Origin: Nocardioides albus
GTDB taxonomy: Bacteria; Actinomycetota; Actinomycetes; Propionibacteriales; Nocardioidaceae
DNA: 64,000 nucleotides
Direction of reading: 5' to 3'
Assembly (NCBI RefSeq): GCF_014648255.1
Contig: NZ_BMQT01000002.1
Span: forward strand, 496,001 to 560,000
A program made the translations under genes and the position numbers. Under the pieces are notes generated by a model. That model was not told the origin of the DNA. It searched no databases and saw only the letters and a program-made list of their open reading frames with translations. The stretch's first letter is position 1, and each line of letters begins with the position of its first letter. Shown one piece after another: positions 18,740 through 27,335 of this stretch.

Positions 18740-19869
18740 GCGGCGAGTTCCCCGCGCTCGGGTTCGATCCTGCTCCCGGTGACGTAGGGAGCGTCGAAGC
18801 GTTCGTCGAGACGCTCGGGGCCGCGGCGACCGGGCTCAGCGATGCTCGGACCATGCTCGACGGCACGAACGAGGACGACTGGTCCGGCGAAGCCGCGACC
18901 GCGTTCCGTGCCTCGATGGACGACGACTTCCGTCCCCGGCTCGTCGACACAGGCGACGCCCTCCAGGGCTCGTACGAGGCGCTGAGCCGTTGGGCATCCT
19001 CGCTGGCGTCCTTTCAGCAACGTGCCCGTGACCTGGAGTCGCGTGCAGCCGAGGCCCTGGCCAGCGCCAACGCCGCTGACCAGGAGCACGACGAGGCGCA
19101 GTCGGCACCCGATGGTGACGACCAGGCGACCCAGGACGCTGCCGACCGTGCCGATGCAGCACACCAGGAGCTGGAGGGCATCCGTGCCCAGGCACGTAGC
19201 CTGAAGTCGGAGGTCGACGACGAGTCCATCGCCACCGCCGGAGATCTGGAGTCGGCCGCAGAGGTTCTCGACAAGCATCACGGGAACTGGTTCGGCGACC
19301 TCGTCAACGATGTCGGCAACGCCATTGCCGACGGCTTCGACTGGTTCATGGAGTACGTCGTCCCGGTTCTCGAGGACATCCTCCGTGCCGTGGCGCCGAT
19401 CATCGCGATTCTCGCCATCTTCATCCCGGTCCTGGGGCCGATCGCACTGGGAATCAGCATCGCCCTGGTCGCGATCGACGGACTCCAGGCACTGACCGGT
19501 CGAGGATCGTGGAGCGACTTCATCACCGGCGCAGCTGGCCTTGCCATCGGCTTCGGGGCGGGCGCCCTTGCTCGCTCGGCCTTCGGATCCGGCGGATCCA
19601 TCGTTCAGTTGAACCTCCCGTCCATGGGCCCAGCCCTTGCCGGCGGCGGAGCCGCGGCTGGAAGTGTCGTGACGGTCGCGACGCTGAGCTTCAACTCGGC
19701 AAACATCGCAGCGAACACCTACTGGGCCTTCACCACCGCCAAAGGCGCGGTGGACGACAGCCAGGGCTTCGCCGACTCGCTGTCGGGTCCGTGGACGAAT
19801 CTCTCGGAGCGCATGCACAACCTGACCTCAGGGGACGGGCCGCGTACGAACGAGGAGCTGGGTTCATGA
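18736..19869 (+). CDS. WXG100-domain protein with central hydrophobic region
   Basis: Protein of 377 residues. Residues 1-100 form a WXG100-type domain with DDWSGEAATAFRASMDDDF at the turn (WxG = WSG). Residues 100-170 are a charged coiled coil rich in Ala/Asp/Glu (AADQEHDEAQ and neighbours). Residues about 190-290 contain two strongly hydrophobic helices (VVPVLEDILRAVAPIIAILA, then FIPVLGPIALGISIALVAID) and Gly/Ala-rich helices to residue 340. This is the layout of putative type VII-secreted effectors or channel-forming carriers, but no toxin domain is recognisable at the C-terminus. It overlaps both neighbours by 4 nt. Confidence 0.65.
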   Translation: MSGEFPALGFDPAPGDVGSVEAFVETLGAAATGLSDARTMLDGTNEDDWSGEAATAFRASMDDDFRPRLVDTGDALQGSYEALSRWASSLASFQQRARDLESRAAEALASANAADQEHDEAQSAPDGDDQATQDAADRADAAHQELEGIRAQARSLKSEVDDESIATAGDLESAAEVLDKHHGNWFGDLVNDVGNAIADGFDWFMEYVVPVLEDILRAVAPIIAILAIFIPVLGPIALGISIALVAIDGLQALTGRGSWSDFITGAAGLAIGFGAGALARSAFGSGGSIVQLNLPSMGPALAGGGAAAGSVVTVATLSFNSANIAANTYWAFTTAKGAVDDSQGFADSLSGPWTNLSERMHNLTSGDGPRTNEELGS

Positions 19870-20537
19870 CGGAGACGTCGACGCCGCTGAAGATCTGGCA
19901 GCGGATGCCGCCGGGGTGGATCGAGTTCCGTGCCATCGACGACCCGGACGTCTGGTGGGAGAGCTATCTCGCCTCCGGCGAGGGGTGGTTGAGCGAGGAA
20001 GCCACCAGGGTTCTGACCACGGCGTTTCGTGAAGGAGTCTCCGCGTTCGCCGGGACCTCGTTCGACTTCGCCGGGGTGCACCTCACTTTCGAGCCGACGC
20101 CAGCGGTCTGGATGATGTGCACCCAGGTCATCCAGACGGTAAAGGACAGCGCTGCGGCGAAGTCAGCCGTAGACACCCACCGGACGCTTGCCCTGGCCAA
20201 GCTCGGAGCGAACGGATCAGCGACCACATTCCGCTCGGGTGACGGCCGCGTCGGCACGATCACTTACACGGCAGTCCCGAGCGACAACCCCGCGTTGAAG
20301 TCCGGCGGCGTCCTGCTGGCGGTTGGCGAGCTTCCGCTGCCGGATCGTCGCGGGAGTGCCTTCATCACCGGGTTCTGCAGCGACCTCGACCAGTTCCACG
20401 ACCTCCTGATCCGGATCGCGTTCACGCTCGATACGCTGCAACTCCTCCCTGAGGGGCAAGAGCCGCCCGCTGATCAGCCCGGGCAGGCTGCACAGACCGT
20501 TGGATCGGAGTTACGTGGCGTTCTGGATCACGGATAA
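19866..20537 (+). CDS. Hypothetical protein of WXG cluster
   Basis: Soluble protein of 223 residues, not recognised. Trp-rich N-terminus (IWQRMPPGWIEFRAIDDPDVWW), then a mixed alpha/beta body. ATG 19866 overlaps the preceding stop (ATGA), so it is translated with the WXG effector-like protein. In type VII loci a soluble gene in this position is often an EspG-like chaperone or an immunity protein; that is only a positional guess. Confidence 0.55.
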   Translation: MTETSTPLKIWQRMPPGWIEFRAIDDPDVWWESYLASGEGWLSEEATRVLTTAFREGVSAFAGTSFDFAGVHLTFEPTPAVWMMCTQVIQTVKDSAAAKSAVDTHRTLALAKLGANGSATTFRSGDGRVGTITYTAVPSDNPALKSGGVLLAVGELPLPDRRGSAFITGFCSDLDQFHDLLIRIAFTLDTLQLLPEGQEPPADQPGQAAQTVGSELRGVLDHG

Positions 20538-21165
20538 GGCGCAGGAGTGGGTCGAGGCCGCGGAGACGGAGAGCGGACACTCCACGGATGCGGTCTGGGC
20601 ATCGAAGCTCTTGAGTGACGACCTGATGCGCGGGTCGCGCTGGTGGCTCGGGCTCGCCGCCTTCGTGCTCGCCTTCGTGGCGGCCGGGGCCGCCGGATCA
20701 GTCGGGATGATGCTGCTCATCGAGCCGCCCATCGGCGGCGACGTGATCGCGGCGGTCCTCGTCATGCTGCTGGCGATCGTGGTGCTCGTGGCCGCCGTCG
20801 GGATGCTGTGGCAGCTGCACCGGTCCGGGCGCCGGTTGGCCCACTCGCTCCGCTGGTGGCTCGCGCTCCGCGCTGATGCCGTGCCCAACCAAGGCTTCGC
20901 CGGATGGGTCGGGCCACGAGCAGCCCTGTTCAACCCTTCGGTGTTCGTACGTGTGCTGACCGCGACGCTCGCCGGGCTCGTCGGGATCTTCGGGTTCAGC
21001 ATGATCGGGTACGCCCTCACCGAGAATGCGGTGCTGCTGATCTCGGCCGCACTGTGGGGCGTGCTCGGCACGGCGTGCTTGTTCGGCCAGCTCGGTGGCG
21101 TCATGAAGCTGGTCGCCGGGCTCGGCGATGCGGACCCGATGTGGAGCCGAATCCGTGGCCGTTAG
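20515..21165 (+). CDS. Membrane protein of WXG cluster
   Basis: Protein of 216 residues with two pairs of hydrophobic segments: WWLGLAAFVLAFVAAGAAGS and VIAAVLVMLLAIVVLVAAVG, then VLTATLAGLVGIFGFSMIGY and AVLLISAALWGVLGTACLFG. GTG 20515 is preferred (GGAG 5 nt upstream); TTG 20500 would extend it by five residues. The start lies inside the 3' end of the preceding gene, so expression is coupled. No family recognised. Confidence 0.6.
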   Translation: MAFWITDKAQEWVEAAETESGHSTDAVWASKLLSDDLMRGSRWWLGLAAFVLAFVAAGAAGSVGMMLLIEPPIGGDVIAAVLVMLLAIVVLVAAVGMLWQLHRSGRRLAHSLRWWLALRADAVPNQGFAGWVGPRAALFNPSVFVRVLTATLAGLVGIFGFSMIGYALTENAVLLISAALWGVLGTACLFGQLGGVMKLVAGLGDADPMWSRIRGR

Positions 21166-21194
21166 GCCATGCGTACGACTGAAGAGCTGACAGC

Positions 21195-22067
21195 ATGAAC
21201 GACACCACCGGTGACACCGCGCGGAGCCGAGTAGAGCGACGAGTCGCGGACACTCCCACGAGCGATCTCACGGCAGCGAAGCTGGACGAGATCGTTCTCG
21301 AGGAGACCGCCACCGGCGAGAGCCTCAAAGCACTCTTCCGTGACGCAGAGGAGACGCGCTTCGCGATCGAGGGTGGGACCCGAGCGGCGCTGAACGCGGG
21401 CACATCGCTCAACTGCTTCGGGCTTCTGGCCGTAGTCGCCGCCGCAGGTGCTTGGGGCGGTGTCTTCGGTCGGTATGAGTCACCAGGGTGGACGTGGATG
21501 CTTCCGGCGCTCGCGCCGGTGGTTGCTGCCGCAGCGTTGATCGTCGCGGTGTTCTCGTTCGGGCGCCCGGCCACGCGGATGGCGTCCGGATCGGTCACTA
21601 TCGGCTTCGCCCTCATCAGCGTGGCCGGCGGCATCACGTTGTTCGCCTCCGACCTCGAGCCATGGGAGCAGAGGTCGATCCTGGCCTCCATCGCTGTCGG
21701 TGGCGCAGCAGTCGTTTGGCTCCGCATCACTCGGATCCGCAACACCGATGCGTCCCGCGACCTCGAGCTTGCGCTTCTCCGTGCGCGCCGTGAGGCACGG
21801 GCTCTCCTCGAAGAGGAACGAGCGAAGTTCCTGCCGAGGCTCGACCGAACCCTGGAAAGCGTACGGGCTGATCTCAGCGAGCTCGACGCGCTCTGGACCT
21901 TCGCGGCCGACTGCGCCGCCAAACGTGGCGTCAAGGACCTCGATCGGGCGAACGGACCTGTCGGCGCATCGAAGCTCACGTTGATCTTGAGCATCCCCTG
22001 GGACCACAACGACGTCGCTGGCAAGAGGGCCGAGGCAGATTGGGAGAAGAGGGTTCGTCCGCAGTGA
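21195..22067 (+). CDS. Membrane protein with charged coiled-coil tail
   Basis: Protein of 290 residues, not recognised. The N-terminal 65 residues are hydrophilic and acidic; four hydrophobic segments follow (LNCFGLLAVVAAAGAWGGVF, WMLPALAPVVAAAALIVAVF, VTIGFALISVAGGITLFA, ILASIAVGGAAVVWLRI). The C-terminal 100 residues form a charged helix (LELALLRARREARALLEEER). It is the last of six co-directed genes beginning with the WXG100-like pair and starts 29 nt after the previous stop. Confidence 0.6.
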   Translation: MNDTTGDTARSRVERRVADTPTSDLTAAKLDEIVLEETATGESLKALFRDAEETRFAIEGGTRAALNAGTSLNCFGLLAVVAAAGAWGGVFGRYESPGWTWMLPALAPVVAAAALIVAVFSFGRPATRMASGSVTIGFALISVAGGITLFASDLEPWEQRSILASIAVGGAAVVWLRITRIRNTDASRDLELALLRARREARALLEEERAKFLPRLDRTLESVRADLSELDALWTFAADCAAKRGVKDLDRANGPVGASKLTLILSIPWDHNDVAGKRAEADWEKRVRPQ

Positions 22068-22112
22068 GGTTCGTGGATCATCTGCACAGCTATGTACGCA
22101 CCGCGACATAGG

Positions 22113-23006
22113 TCAGGTGGCGATTGGCCCGCTCTGCGGTCCGTTCAGCAACTCGGTAGTACGCATCGTCGGCTCATCGCGCGACCAGGCTGACACGAGG
22201 TGATCAAGGACGCCGTCATCGGTGTTCGCACCTATGACGCCGGTGGCGGCCGCGAGGACGTCCCAGGCCGCGTTGGCGACGGCGTACGCCTGATCTGCAG
22301 CCCCGAACATGGGCAGGTCGTTGAGGTTGTCGCCGTAGACGACGACCTGGTCGACGCTCAGGTGGTCACGGAGCCAGGCGACGGCATGGGCCTTGGTGGC
22401 GCGCGCGGCGCTGAGCTCGAGGTAGGTGTCCTGCGGGTGGTGTGTGTCGATCTGGGCGATGAGGGAGAGCCTGCCATCGGTGGCCGCCGCGATGTCGATG
22501 GTCAGTGCGGCGATGGCGGCTGCCTCACCGATGATCGTGGAGTAGAAAACGCCAGAGCGGGGGAGCTGCGCCCAGCCGGGGGCCGGGCGGAAGCGTGAGT
22601 CACCGACCCTGTCGGCGAGGAAGCGGCGCATGCCGTCGGACTCCTCGTCTTCCACCCAGGCGGCTCTTTCGGCGGTCGGGGTCCCGTTGTAGACGATCGG
22701 CGGAACTCGGTGTTCGCGGCAGATCCGGAGCACCGTGTCCAGGTCGTCGTCCGGGATGCGTTCCTCGTTGAGGATCGCGCCGGTGTGCGGGTCGAGCTGG
22801 AACGCGCCACCGGAGACCGTGACCGGGATCCGCAGGTCGAGCCCATCTGTGACTCGAGCCGCGGAGACGTACGAGCGGGCGGTTGCGTAGGTGAACTGCA
22901 GACCGTTGGCGACGAGGTCGTTGATGCCGTCACGGGTTGATGTCGAGAGCGAGGCGCCGGGGCCGAGGAGAGTGCCGTCGAGGTCGCTGAGGATCAAGGT
23001 GCTCAA
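22113..23006 (-). CDS. Cof-type HAD-superfamily (IIB) phosphatase
   Basis: Protein of 297 residues. Motif I is LILSDLDGTLLGPGASLS at the very N-terminus, motif II lies in FTYATARSYVSA, and motif III/IV is VVVYGDNLNDLPMFGAAD, followed by AYAVANAAWDVLAAAT: the complete set for Cof/YidA-type sugar-phosphate or nucleotide phosphatases. The TTG at 23006 is taken as start since the DxD motif must be near the N-terminus and no in-frame ATG is available there. Convergent with the WXG cluster. Confidence 0.85.
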   Translation of the reverse strand: MSTLILSDLDGTLLGPGASLSTSTRDGINDLVANGLQFTYATARSYVSAARVTDGLDLRIPVTVSGGAFQLDPHTGAILNEERIPDDDLDTVLRICREHRVPPIVYNGTPTAERAAWVEDEESDGMRRFLADRVGDSRFRPAPGWAQLPRSGVFYSTIIGEAAAIAALTIDIAAATDGRLSLIAQIDTHHPQDTYLELSAARATKAHAVAWLRDHLSVDQVVVYGDNLNDLPMFGAADQAYAVANAAWDVLAAATGVIGANTDDGVLDHLVSAWSRDEPTMRTTELLNGPQSGPIAT

Positions 23007-23155
23007 GATGTCCCGTTTCTCGTGGTCATGAAAGTTGTCGATGGGCGTGGGGCTCCCACCGGTGCTGCGTGGTCCATGATCTCGTCTCGCGGCGAGACTG
23101 CTTTCGGCGCGGCGTACCGTGGGTTTCCTGAACCGGACCCGCTTGAGGCGGACCC

Positions 23156-23872
23156 ATGAACACGACATCACCCTGGAGCGTTGCCGGGGCACTGATCGCT
23201 CTCGGTGCGCTCGTGCTCGCTGGGTGCGCGACTCCGGAGGGCAGCGTCGATGAGCCTGCCACGGTCACCACCTCGTCGGCCGCTCCGGCGCTGCCACCTT
23301 CCACGTCTTCGACGGCGCCGCCGTCGCAGTCGGTCGTTGAAACACCGTTGCTGTCCTCCGACGGTCGGCCGATGCGCGGGGAGCTGTCCATCCCGCGCAT
23401 CGGCGTCACCGCTCTCGAGGTCGTGCCCTATCGAGGATGGACCGACGACGCTCCCGGGACTGAGATCCAGAACAACGGCGTCGCGGCCAGCCCGTACGGT
23501 CCTCGCGGCGGCACCGGACCGGGTGGGATCGGCAACTATCAGGTGACCGCGCACCGGCTCTCATCCACGCGGGCATTCCTCCGGCTGCCCGAGCTGCGGC
23601 GGGGTGACCGGGTCTCCGTGCGCACCGAGGAGGCGACGTACGTGTATCGCATCACCGGTACGCGGGAGACATCGTTCCGGTCGGCAGCGTCGCTGCGCGC
23701 CCAGCGTGCGGCGGTCCCCGGCAAACCTGGCCAGGAGCCCACCCGAGCGATGATCACGCTGTCGACCTGCGCCACTCCTGAGGACCACGCCGAAGGCAAC
23801 TACTGGTCCGACGAGTTCGACAACCCCGAGCATCGCATCGACAAGATCGGCGTCCTCGTGGCCGTGCGGTGA
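23156..23872 (+). CDS. Sortase with N-terminal lipobox
   Basis: Protein of 238 residues. A hydrophobic N-terminus ends in LVLAGC, a lipoprotein signal, followed by a Ser/Thr/Pro-rich linker to about residue 70. The sortase barrel follows with the catalytic triad: His in YQVTAHRLSSTRAF, Cys in ITLSTCATPEDH and Arg in NPEHRIDKIG. This looks most like class E/F sortases of GC-rich Gram-positives, which cleave LAxTG- or LPxTG-type signals and join proteins to peptidoglycan. No protein with a recognisable sorting signal lies in this window. A lipid anchor, instead of the usual N-terminal membrane helix, is somewhat unusual. Confidence 0.85.
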   Translation: MNTTSPWSVAGALIALGALVLAGCATPEGSVDEPATVTTSSAAPALPPSTSSTAPPSQSVVETPLLSSDGRPMRGELSIPRIGVTALEVVPYRGWTDDAPGTEIQNNGVAASPYGPRGGTGPGGIGNYQVTAHRLSSTRAFLRLPELRRGDRVSVRTEEATYVYRITGTRETSFRSAASLRAQRAAVPGKPGQEPTRAMITLSTCATPEDHAEGNYWSDEFDNPEHRIDKIGVLVAVR

Positions 23873-23881
23873 GGGCCGCCG

Positions 23882-25492
23882 TCAGTGACCGTCCAGGTCG
23901 CGGCGCTGATGCATCCGCCCGTCCCCATCGAGCTCGATGACGGTGTCGATGCCGATCCGCTCCAGGAAACCGTGGTCGTGGCTGACCACGAGCAGGGCGC
24001 CGCGGTAAGCGTCGAGGGCCTCGGCGAGCTGCTCGACGCTGGTGATGTCGAGGTTGTTGGTCGGCTCGTCGACGATCAGCAGCTGCGACGGCGGGTCGGC
24101 GAGGAGGAGGCGGGCGAGGGAGACGCGGAAGCGTTCGCCGCCCGACAGCGTGCGTACCGGGCGGTCGACGCTGTCGCCTCGCAGGAGGAGGCGGGCGAGC
24201 TGGTTGCGGATCGTGGCGGGCGGCAGCTCGGGTGCCACGCTGCGTACGTTCTCCATCGCGCTGGCCTCGTCGTCGAGGCCGTCCAGCCGCTGGGGGAGCA
24301 GGCCGACCAGGTTGGTGAGAAGACGGCCGTGCGGTCGTCCAGGCACCGGGTCGGAGCCTCGCACGAGCTGGTCGAGAAGCGTCGACTTCCCGGTGCCGTT
24401 CGCGCCGATCAGCGCCACCCGTTCCGGCCCCTGGATCACGACTGTCCGGCCCTCGTCCTCCAGCTCCGCGATCCGCCGGCTGCGCGGTACGCCGGGGTCG
24501 GGGAGGGTGAGGTGGATGTGCTCCTCGTTGCGTACGCGGGCACCGGCTGCGTCGACGGCGGCCTTGGCGGCCTTCACCTTGTCATCGAGCGTGGAGCGGA
24601 GCGATCCGGCCGACGCCTGGGCCTTGCTGGCCCGGTTGCCGGCCAGGATCTTCGGGATCCCACCGTCCTTCTGGGTCCTCTTTGCCGTACGCTCGCGGCG
24701 GGCGAGCTTCGTCTCCGCCTCTATGCGCTGCCGCTTCTCGACCTTGAGCGCCTGCTGAGCCGAGCGGGCGGCCTGCTCGGCGGCCGCCGCCTCCTGCTCG
24801 CGGTGCTCCTTCCAAGCACTGTAGGGGCCGCCGAAGGTGGTCAGCGTCCCGGCGTACAGCTCGGTGGTGCTGTCCATGTGCTCGAGCAGCTCGAGGTCGT
24901 GGCTGACGACCACGAGCGTCCCTGGCCACTGGTCGACGAAGTCGGCGAGCTTGGCGCGGGTGGCTCGGTCGAGGTTGTTCGTGGGCTCGTCGAGCAGCGT
25001 GATCGGGGTGCGGCGGATGCGTAGGCCGGTGATGGCGATCAGCATGCCTTCCCCGCCGGAGATCTCGGCGACGCGACGGTTGAGGTCGGCGGCGGAGAAG
25101 CCGATCTGGTCCAGGGCCTCGTCGGCGCGGGACTCGATGTCCCAGTCGTCGCCGATCGCATCGAAGTGGCGTTGATCTACCGACCCGTTCTCGATCGCCC
25201 GGATCGCGGTGAGGATGCCGTCGATGCCGAGCAGGTCGGCGATCGTCGTGTCCTGCCGCAGGGTGAGCATCTGGGGCAGGTAGCCGACCTCACCGCCGAC
25301 CTCGATGTGACCGGAGGTCGGTGACAGCTCGCCGGCGATGAGGCGGAGCAGGGTGGACTTGCCGGCGCCGTTGCGACCGATCAGGCCGGTCCGGTCGGCG
25401 CCGAAGGTGCCGGAGACGCCGTCGAGCGCGACGGTGCCGTCGGGCCACTCGAAGGTCAGGTTGCGCAGGGTGATGGCAGATGTGGTGGACAT
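23882..25492 (-). CDS. Second ABC-F family ATPase
   Basis: Protein of 536 residues with two ABC domains and no membrane helices. Domain 1: Walker A GRNGAGKST, a degenerate signature ISGGEGM, Walker B LLDEPTNNLD; domain 2: Walker A GANGTGKST, signature LSGGERFR, Walker B VDEPTNNLD. The linker between them (about residues 235-320) is long and Lys/Arg-rich. This plan fits ABC-F ribosome-associated ATPases, including macrolide/lincosamide-type resistance proteins. ATG 25492 has GAGAGA upstream. The 210-nt leader with a candidate uORF and hairpins suggests induction by translation attenuation. Confidence 0.87.
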   Translation of the reverse strand: MSTTSAITLRNLTFEWPDGTVALDGVSGTFGADRTGLIGRNGAGKSTLLRLIAGELSPTSGHIEVGGEVGYLPQMLTLRQDTTIADLLGIDGILTAIRAIENGSVDQRHFDAIGDDWDIESRADEALDQIGFSAADLNRRVAEISGGEGMLIAITGLRIRRTPITLLDEPTNNLDRATRAKLADFVDQWPGTLVVVSHDLELLEHMDSTTELYAGTLTTFGGPYSAWKEHREQEAAAAEQAARSAQQALKVEKRQRIEAETKLARRERTAKRTQKDGGIPKILAGNRASKAQASAGSLRSTLDDKVKAAKAAVDAAGARVRNEEHIHLTLPDPGVPRSRRIAELEDEGRTVVIQGPERVALIGANGTGKSTLLDQLVRGSDPVPGRPHGRLLTNLVGLLPQRLDGLDDEASAMENVRSVAPELPPATIRNQLARLLLRGDSVDRPVRTLSGGERFRVSLARLLLADPPSQLLIVDEPTNNLDITSVEQLAEALDAYRGALLVVSHDHGFLERIGIDTVIELDGDGRMHQRRDLDGH

Positions 25493-25745
25493 CGCGATGT
25501 TCTCTCTTCTCGTCCGTCGGTCGCCGAAAGGGCGCGACGGGAAATCGACGAAAGGGCGAAGTGCACCGCGACGCCGACCGAGGGGTCGTGGTCACGCGTT
25601 CGCAGCTGCGAACGTGCCGATGAGAGTCACGCGGAGATGTCGACGCCCAAGAAGGGCGGGCTCACGCGCGTACGTCAGGCGATAGCCACCGGCAGTGCGG
25701 CGGCTAGAACTTGTCCACCTCGATCAGTCCCACGCCGTCATTCTA
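25493..25745 (-). promoter_or_regulatory. Candidate promoter, uORF and structured leader of second ABC-F gene
   Basis: On the minus strand TAGAAT (25745-25740, overlapping the TetR stop codon) is a good -10 box with six bases to the GTG of a 9-residue ORF, so transcription could start on that GTG. Downstream are hairpins CGCCC-AAGAA-GGGCG (about 25646-25660) and the 18-nt palindrome CGTTCGCAGCTGCGAACG (about 25595-25613), and a repeated GAAAGGGCG sequence near the ABC-F start. The arrangement resembles antibiotic-responsive leaders. Confidence 0.45.
25704..25733 (-). CDS. Possible 9-residue leader peptide (MGLIEVDKF)
   Basis: GTG start, nine codons, TAG stop. It starts at the predicted transcription start of the ABC-F gene and so would be leaderless. 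Only position supports it. Confidence 0.35.
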   Translation of the reverse strand: MGLIEVDKF

Positions 25746-26393
25746 TCCCCGTGCGTGCGCGGGGCGGCTATCGCGGCCGCGGTCCTGAGCGGCCGTGGCG
25801 AGCAGCGTCTCGAGCGCGGCGTCCACGATCTCGAAGAGCCTGCCGCGGCCCACTCCCTGGTTGGACTGCGTCGAGAGCCCGTGCCAGAGCGTCTGCACGA
25901 GCGCGGCGAGCGTCGATGGCACGACGTCGGGCTGCACCTGACCCTCGTCGCGCGCTCGTTCGATGCGCTCTCGGAGCAGCCGCTCGTTGGAGGCGTGCAG
26001 ATCGGCGACATAGGTCCGAGTGTCGATCGTGTCGGGTGTATCCGTCATCGCCGCACTGCTGATCAGGCACCCAGGATGCCGTGCGCTGGGTTGGGTGAAC
26101 TCCTCCACCGAACGACGAAGAAGCAGACCGAGGACGTCGTCGAGATCGGGCTCAGCGCATGCCTCGGCATAGATGGTCCGGTATCGCTCGGCGTACGTCC
26201 GGACGGCTTCCTCGAAGAGGCCCGCCTTGCTGTCGAACGCGGCATAGATGCTCGATGTGGACATGTCGAGGGCGGAGCTGAGCGCGCGCGTGGTTGTGCC
26301 CGAATAGCCGCGGCTCCAGAAGAGGCGGGCGGCCGCCAGCACCGCATCGTCTCGATCGAACATCCGGGGACGTCCGACTGGTCGGGGACTCAT
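25743..26393 (-). CDS. TetR/AcrR-family regulator
   Basis: Protein of 216 residues. It begins PRPVGRPRMFDRDDAVLAAA and carries the helix-turn-helix TTTRALSSALDMSTSSIYAA followed by FDSKAGLFEEAV. The C-terminal domain is of the type of PF16925-like TetRs that often sense electrophiles or quinones. It is divergent from an alpha/beta hydrolase gene; the 38-bp intergenic region has TATAAT on this strand positioned so that the mRNA would be leaderless, and an AATTAT-based palindrome that is probably its operator. Confidence 0.88.
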   Translation of the reverse strand: MSPRPVGRPRMFDRDDAVLAAARLFWSRGYSGTTTRALSSALDMSTSSIYAAFDSKAGLFEEAVRTYAERYRTIYAEACAEPDLDDVLGLLLRRSVEEFTQPSARHPGCLISSAAMTDTPDTIDTRTYVADLHASNERLLRERIERARDEGQVQPDVVPSTLAALVQTLWHGLSTQSNQGVGRGRLFEIVDAALETLLATAAQDRGRDSRPAHARG

Positions 26394-26396
26394 GTC

Positions 26397-26434
26397 TTGA
26401 ATTATAGAGCGACCGCTGCATAATTGGAATTATG
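26397..26434. promoter_or_regulatory. Divergent overlapping promoters and TetR operator
   Basis: CATAATT-GG-AATTATG (26419-26434) is a palindrome with 7-bp arms that includes the hydrolase ATG; a second half-like copy GAATTATAGAGCG (about 26399) repeats the sequence GAATTATGGAGCG with one change. Forward promoter TTGAAT-N16-CATAAT and reverse -10 TATAAT both place the start point at or next to the ATG of each gene, so a repressor bound here would cover both. Confidence 0.6.
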
Positions 26435-27229
26435 GAGCGTACGTTTCAGAAGGTGGTGCCGACCGGTGCCGACAGCTGGGTCACTGTTGACATCTACGGG
26501 AACGGGGCTCAGCCCGGCCTGCTCGTCGTACCGGGTGTCATGAGCGATGCCAAAGGATGGCGACACGTGGCTCGAGCCATGACCGCGTGGCCTTCGGTCG
26601 TGGTCGTCAACCGACGCGGACGAACTCCGTCGGGCCCTCTCGGCGACGAATACTCGATTCGGACCGAGATCGACGACCTGACCTACGTGCTCGAGCAGAT
26701 CGGCGAACCCAGGGCTCTCTTCGGCTGGAGCTACGGGGGTCTCATCGCTCTCCTGCTCGCTTCCGAGCGCCCGGTCGAGCACGTGATCGCGTACGAACCG
26801 GTTGCGCCCGGTTTCGGCGGCCATGCGCTGCTGTCCCTGCAGGAGGCCCATGAGCTCGGCGACTGGGATCACAGCGTCGAGATCGTGAACCGGCAGATCT
26901 CGGGATTCTCGACGGAGCATGTCGAGGTCCTCCGGTCCAACAGCGACGGGTGGGCGACGCTGCGTCAGCTCAGCGAACCGCTCTACGCCGAGCTCGTCGC
27001 GCTCTCGCTGGCCGAGATCCCGGGATCGTTGGCATCACGAGCGGGCCTGATCGACCTGATCATCGGCGAGGACAACATCGGCATGGCGCCGTACGGCACC
27101 TCGTTCGAGCAGGTCAGGGATCGGTTGTCGCAGGCCGACGTCCATCGTCTGCCCGGACAGGGACACCTCGCCCACGTCGACGCACCTGAGGCGCTCGGCC
27201 GGATGCTCGACTCCCTGGTCCGGTCGTGA
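26432..27229 (+). CDS. Alpha/beta hydrolase
   Basis: Protein of 265 residues of the alpha/beta hydrolase fold. The oxyanion region is VVPGVMSDAKGW, the nucleophile elbow is ALFGWSYGGLIALLLA (Ser in GWSYG), and the late His is in LPGQGHLAHVDAPEALG, with acid IIGEDNIG before it. An NRRGRTPSG stretch is typical of the family. No signal peptide. It is divergent from the TetR gene and very probably its target; role could be hydrolysis of an ester or lactone inducer. Confidence 0.87.
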   Translation: MERTFQKVVPTGADSWVTVDIYGNGAQPGLLVVPGVMSDAKGWRHVARAMTAWPSVVVVNRRGRTPSGPLGDEYSIRTEIDDLTYVLEQIGEPRALFGWSYGGLIALLLASERPVEHVIAYEPVAPGFGGHALLSLQEAHELGDWDHSVEIVNRQISGFSTEHVEVLRSNSDGWATLRQLSEPLYAELVALSLAEIPGSLASRAGLIDLIIGEDNIGMAPYGTSFEQVRDRLSQADVHRLPGQGHLAHVDAPEALGRMLDSLVRS

Positions 27230-27335
27230 TGAGGGCAGGGCCGGCGAGCCGCACGGTTCCTGGGCGATAGGCTGGGGACGAGGTTCGAGACCGACGGTCC
27301 GGGCATGGCGAGGATCGGTCAGGGGAGTGGTGGAC

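Noticed and set aside
18060..22067. Polymorphic toxin/immunity system
   Set aside because: The large WXG-domain protein ends without a recognisable toxin domain, so the claim is not supported beyond a WXG100-like cluster.
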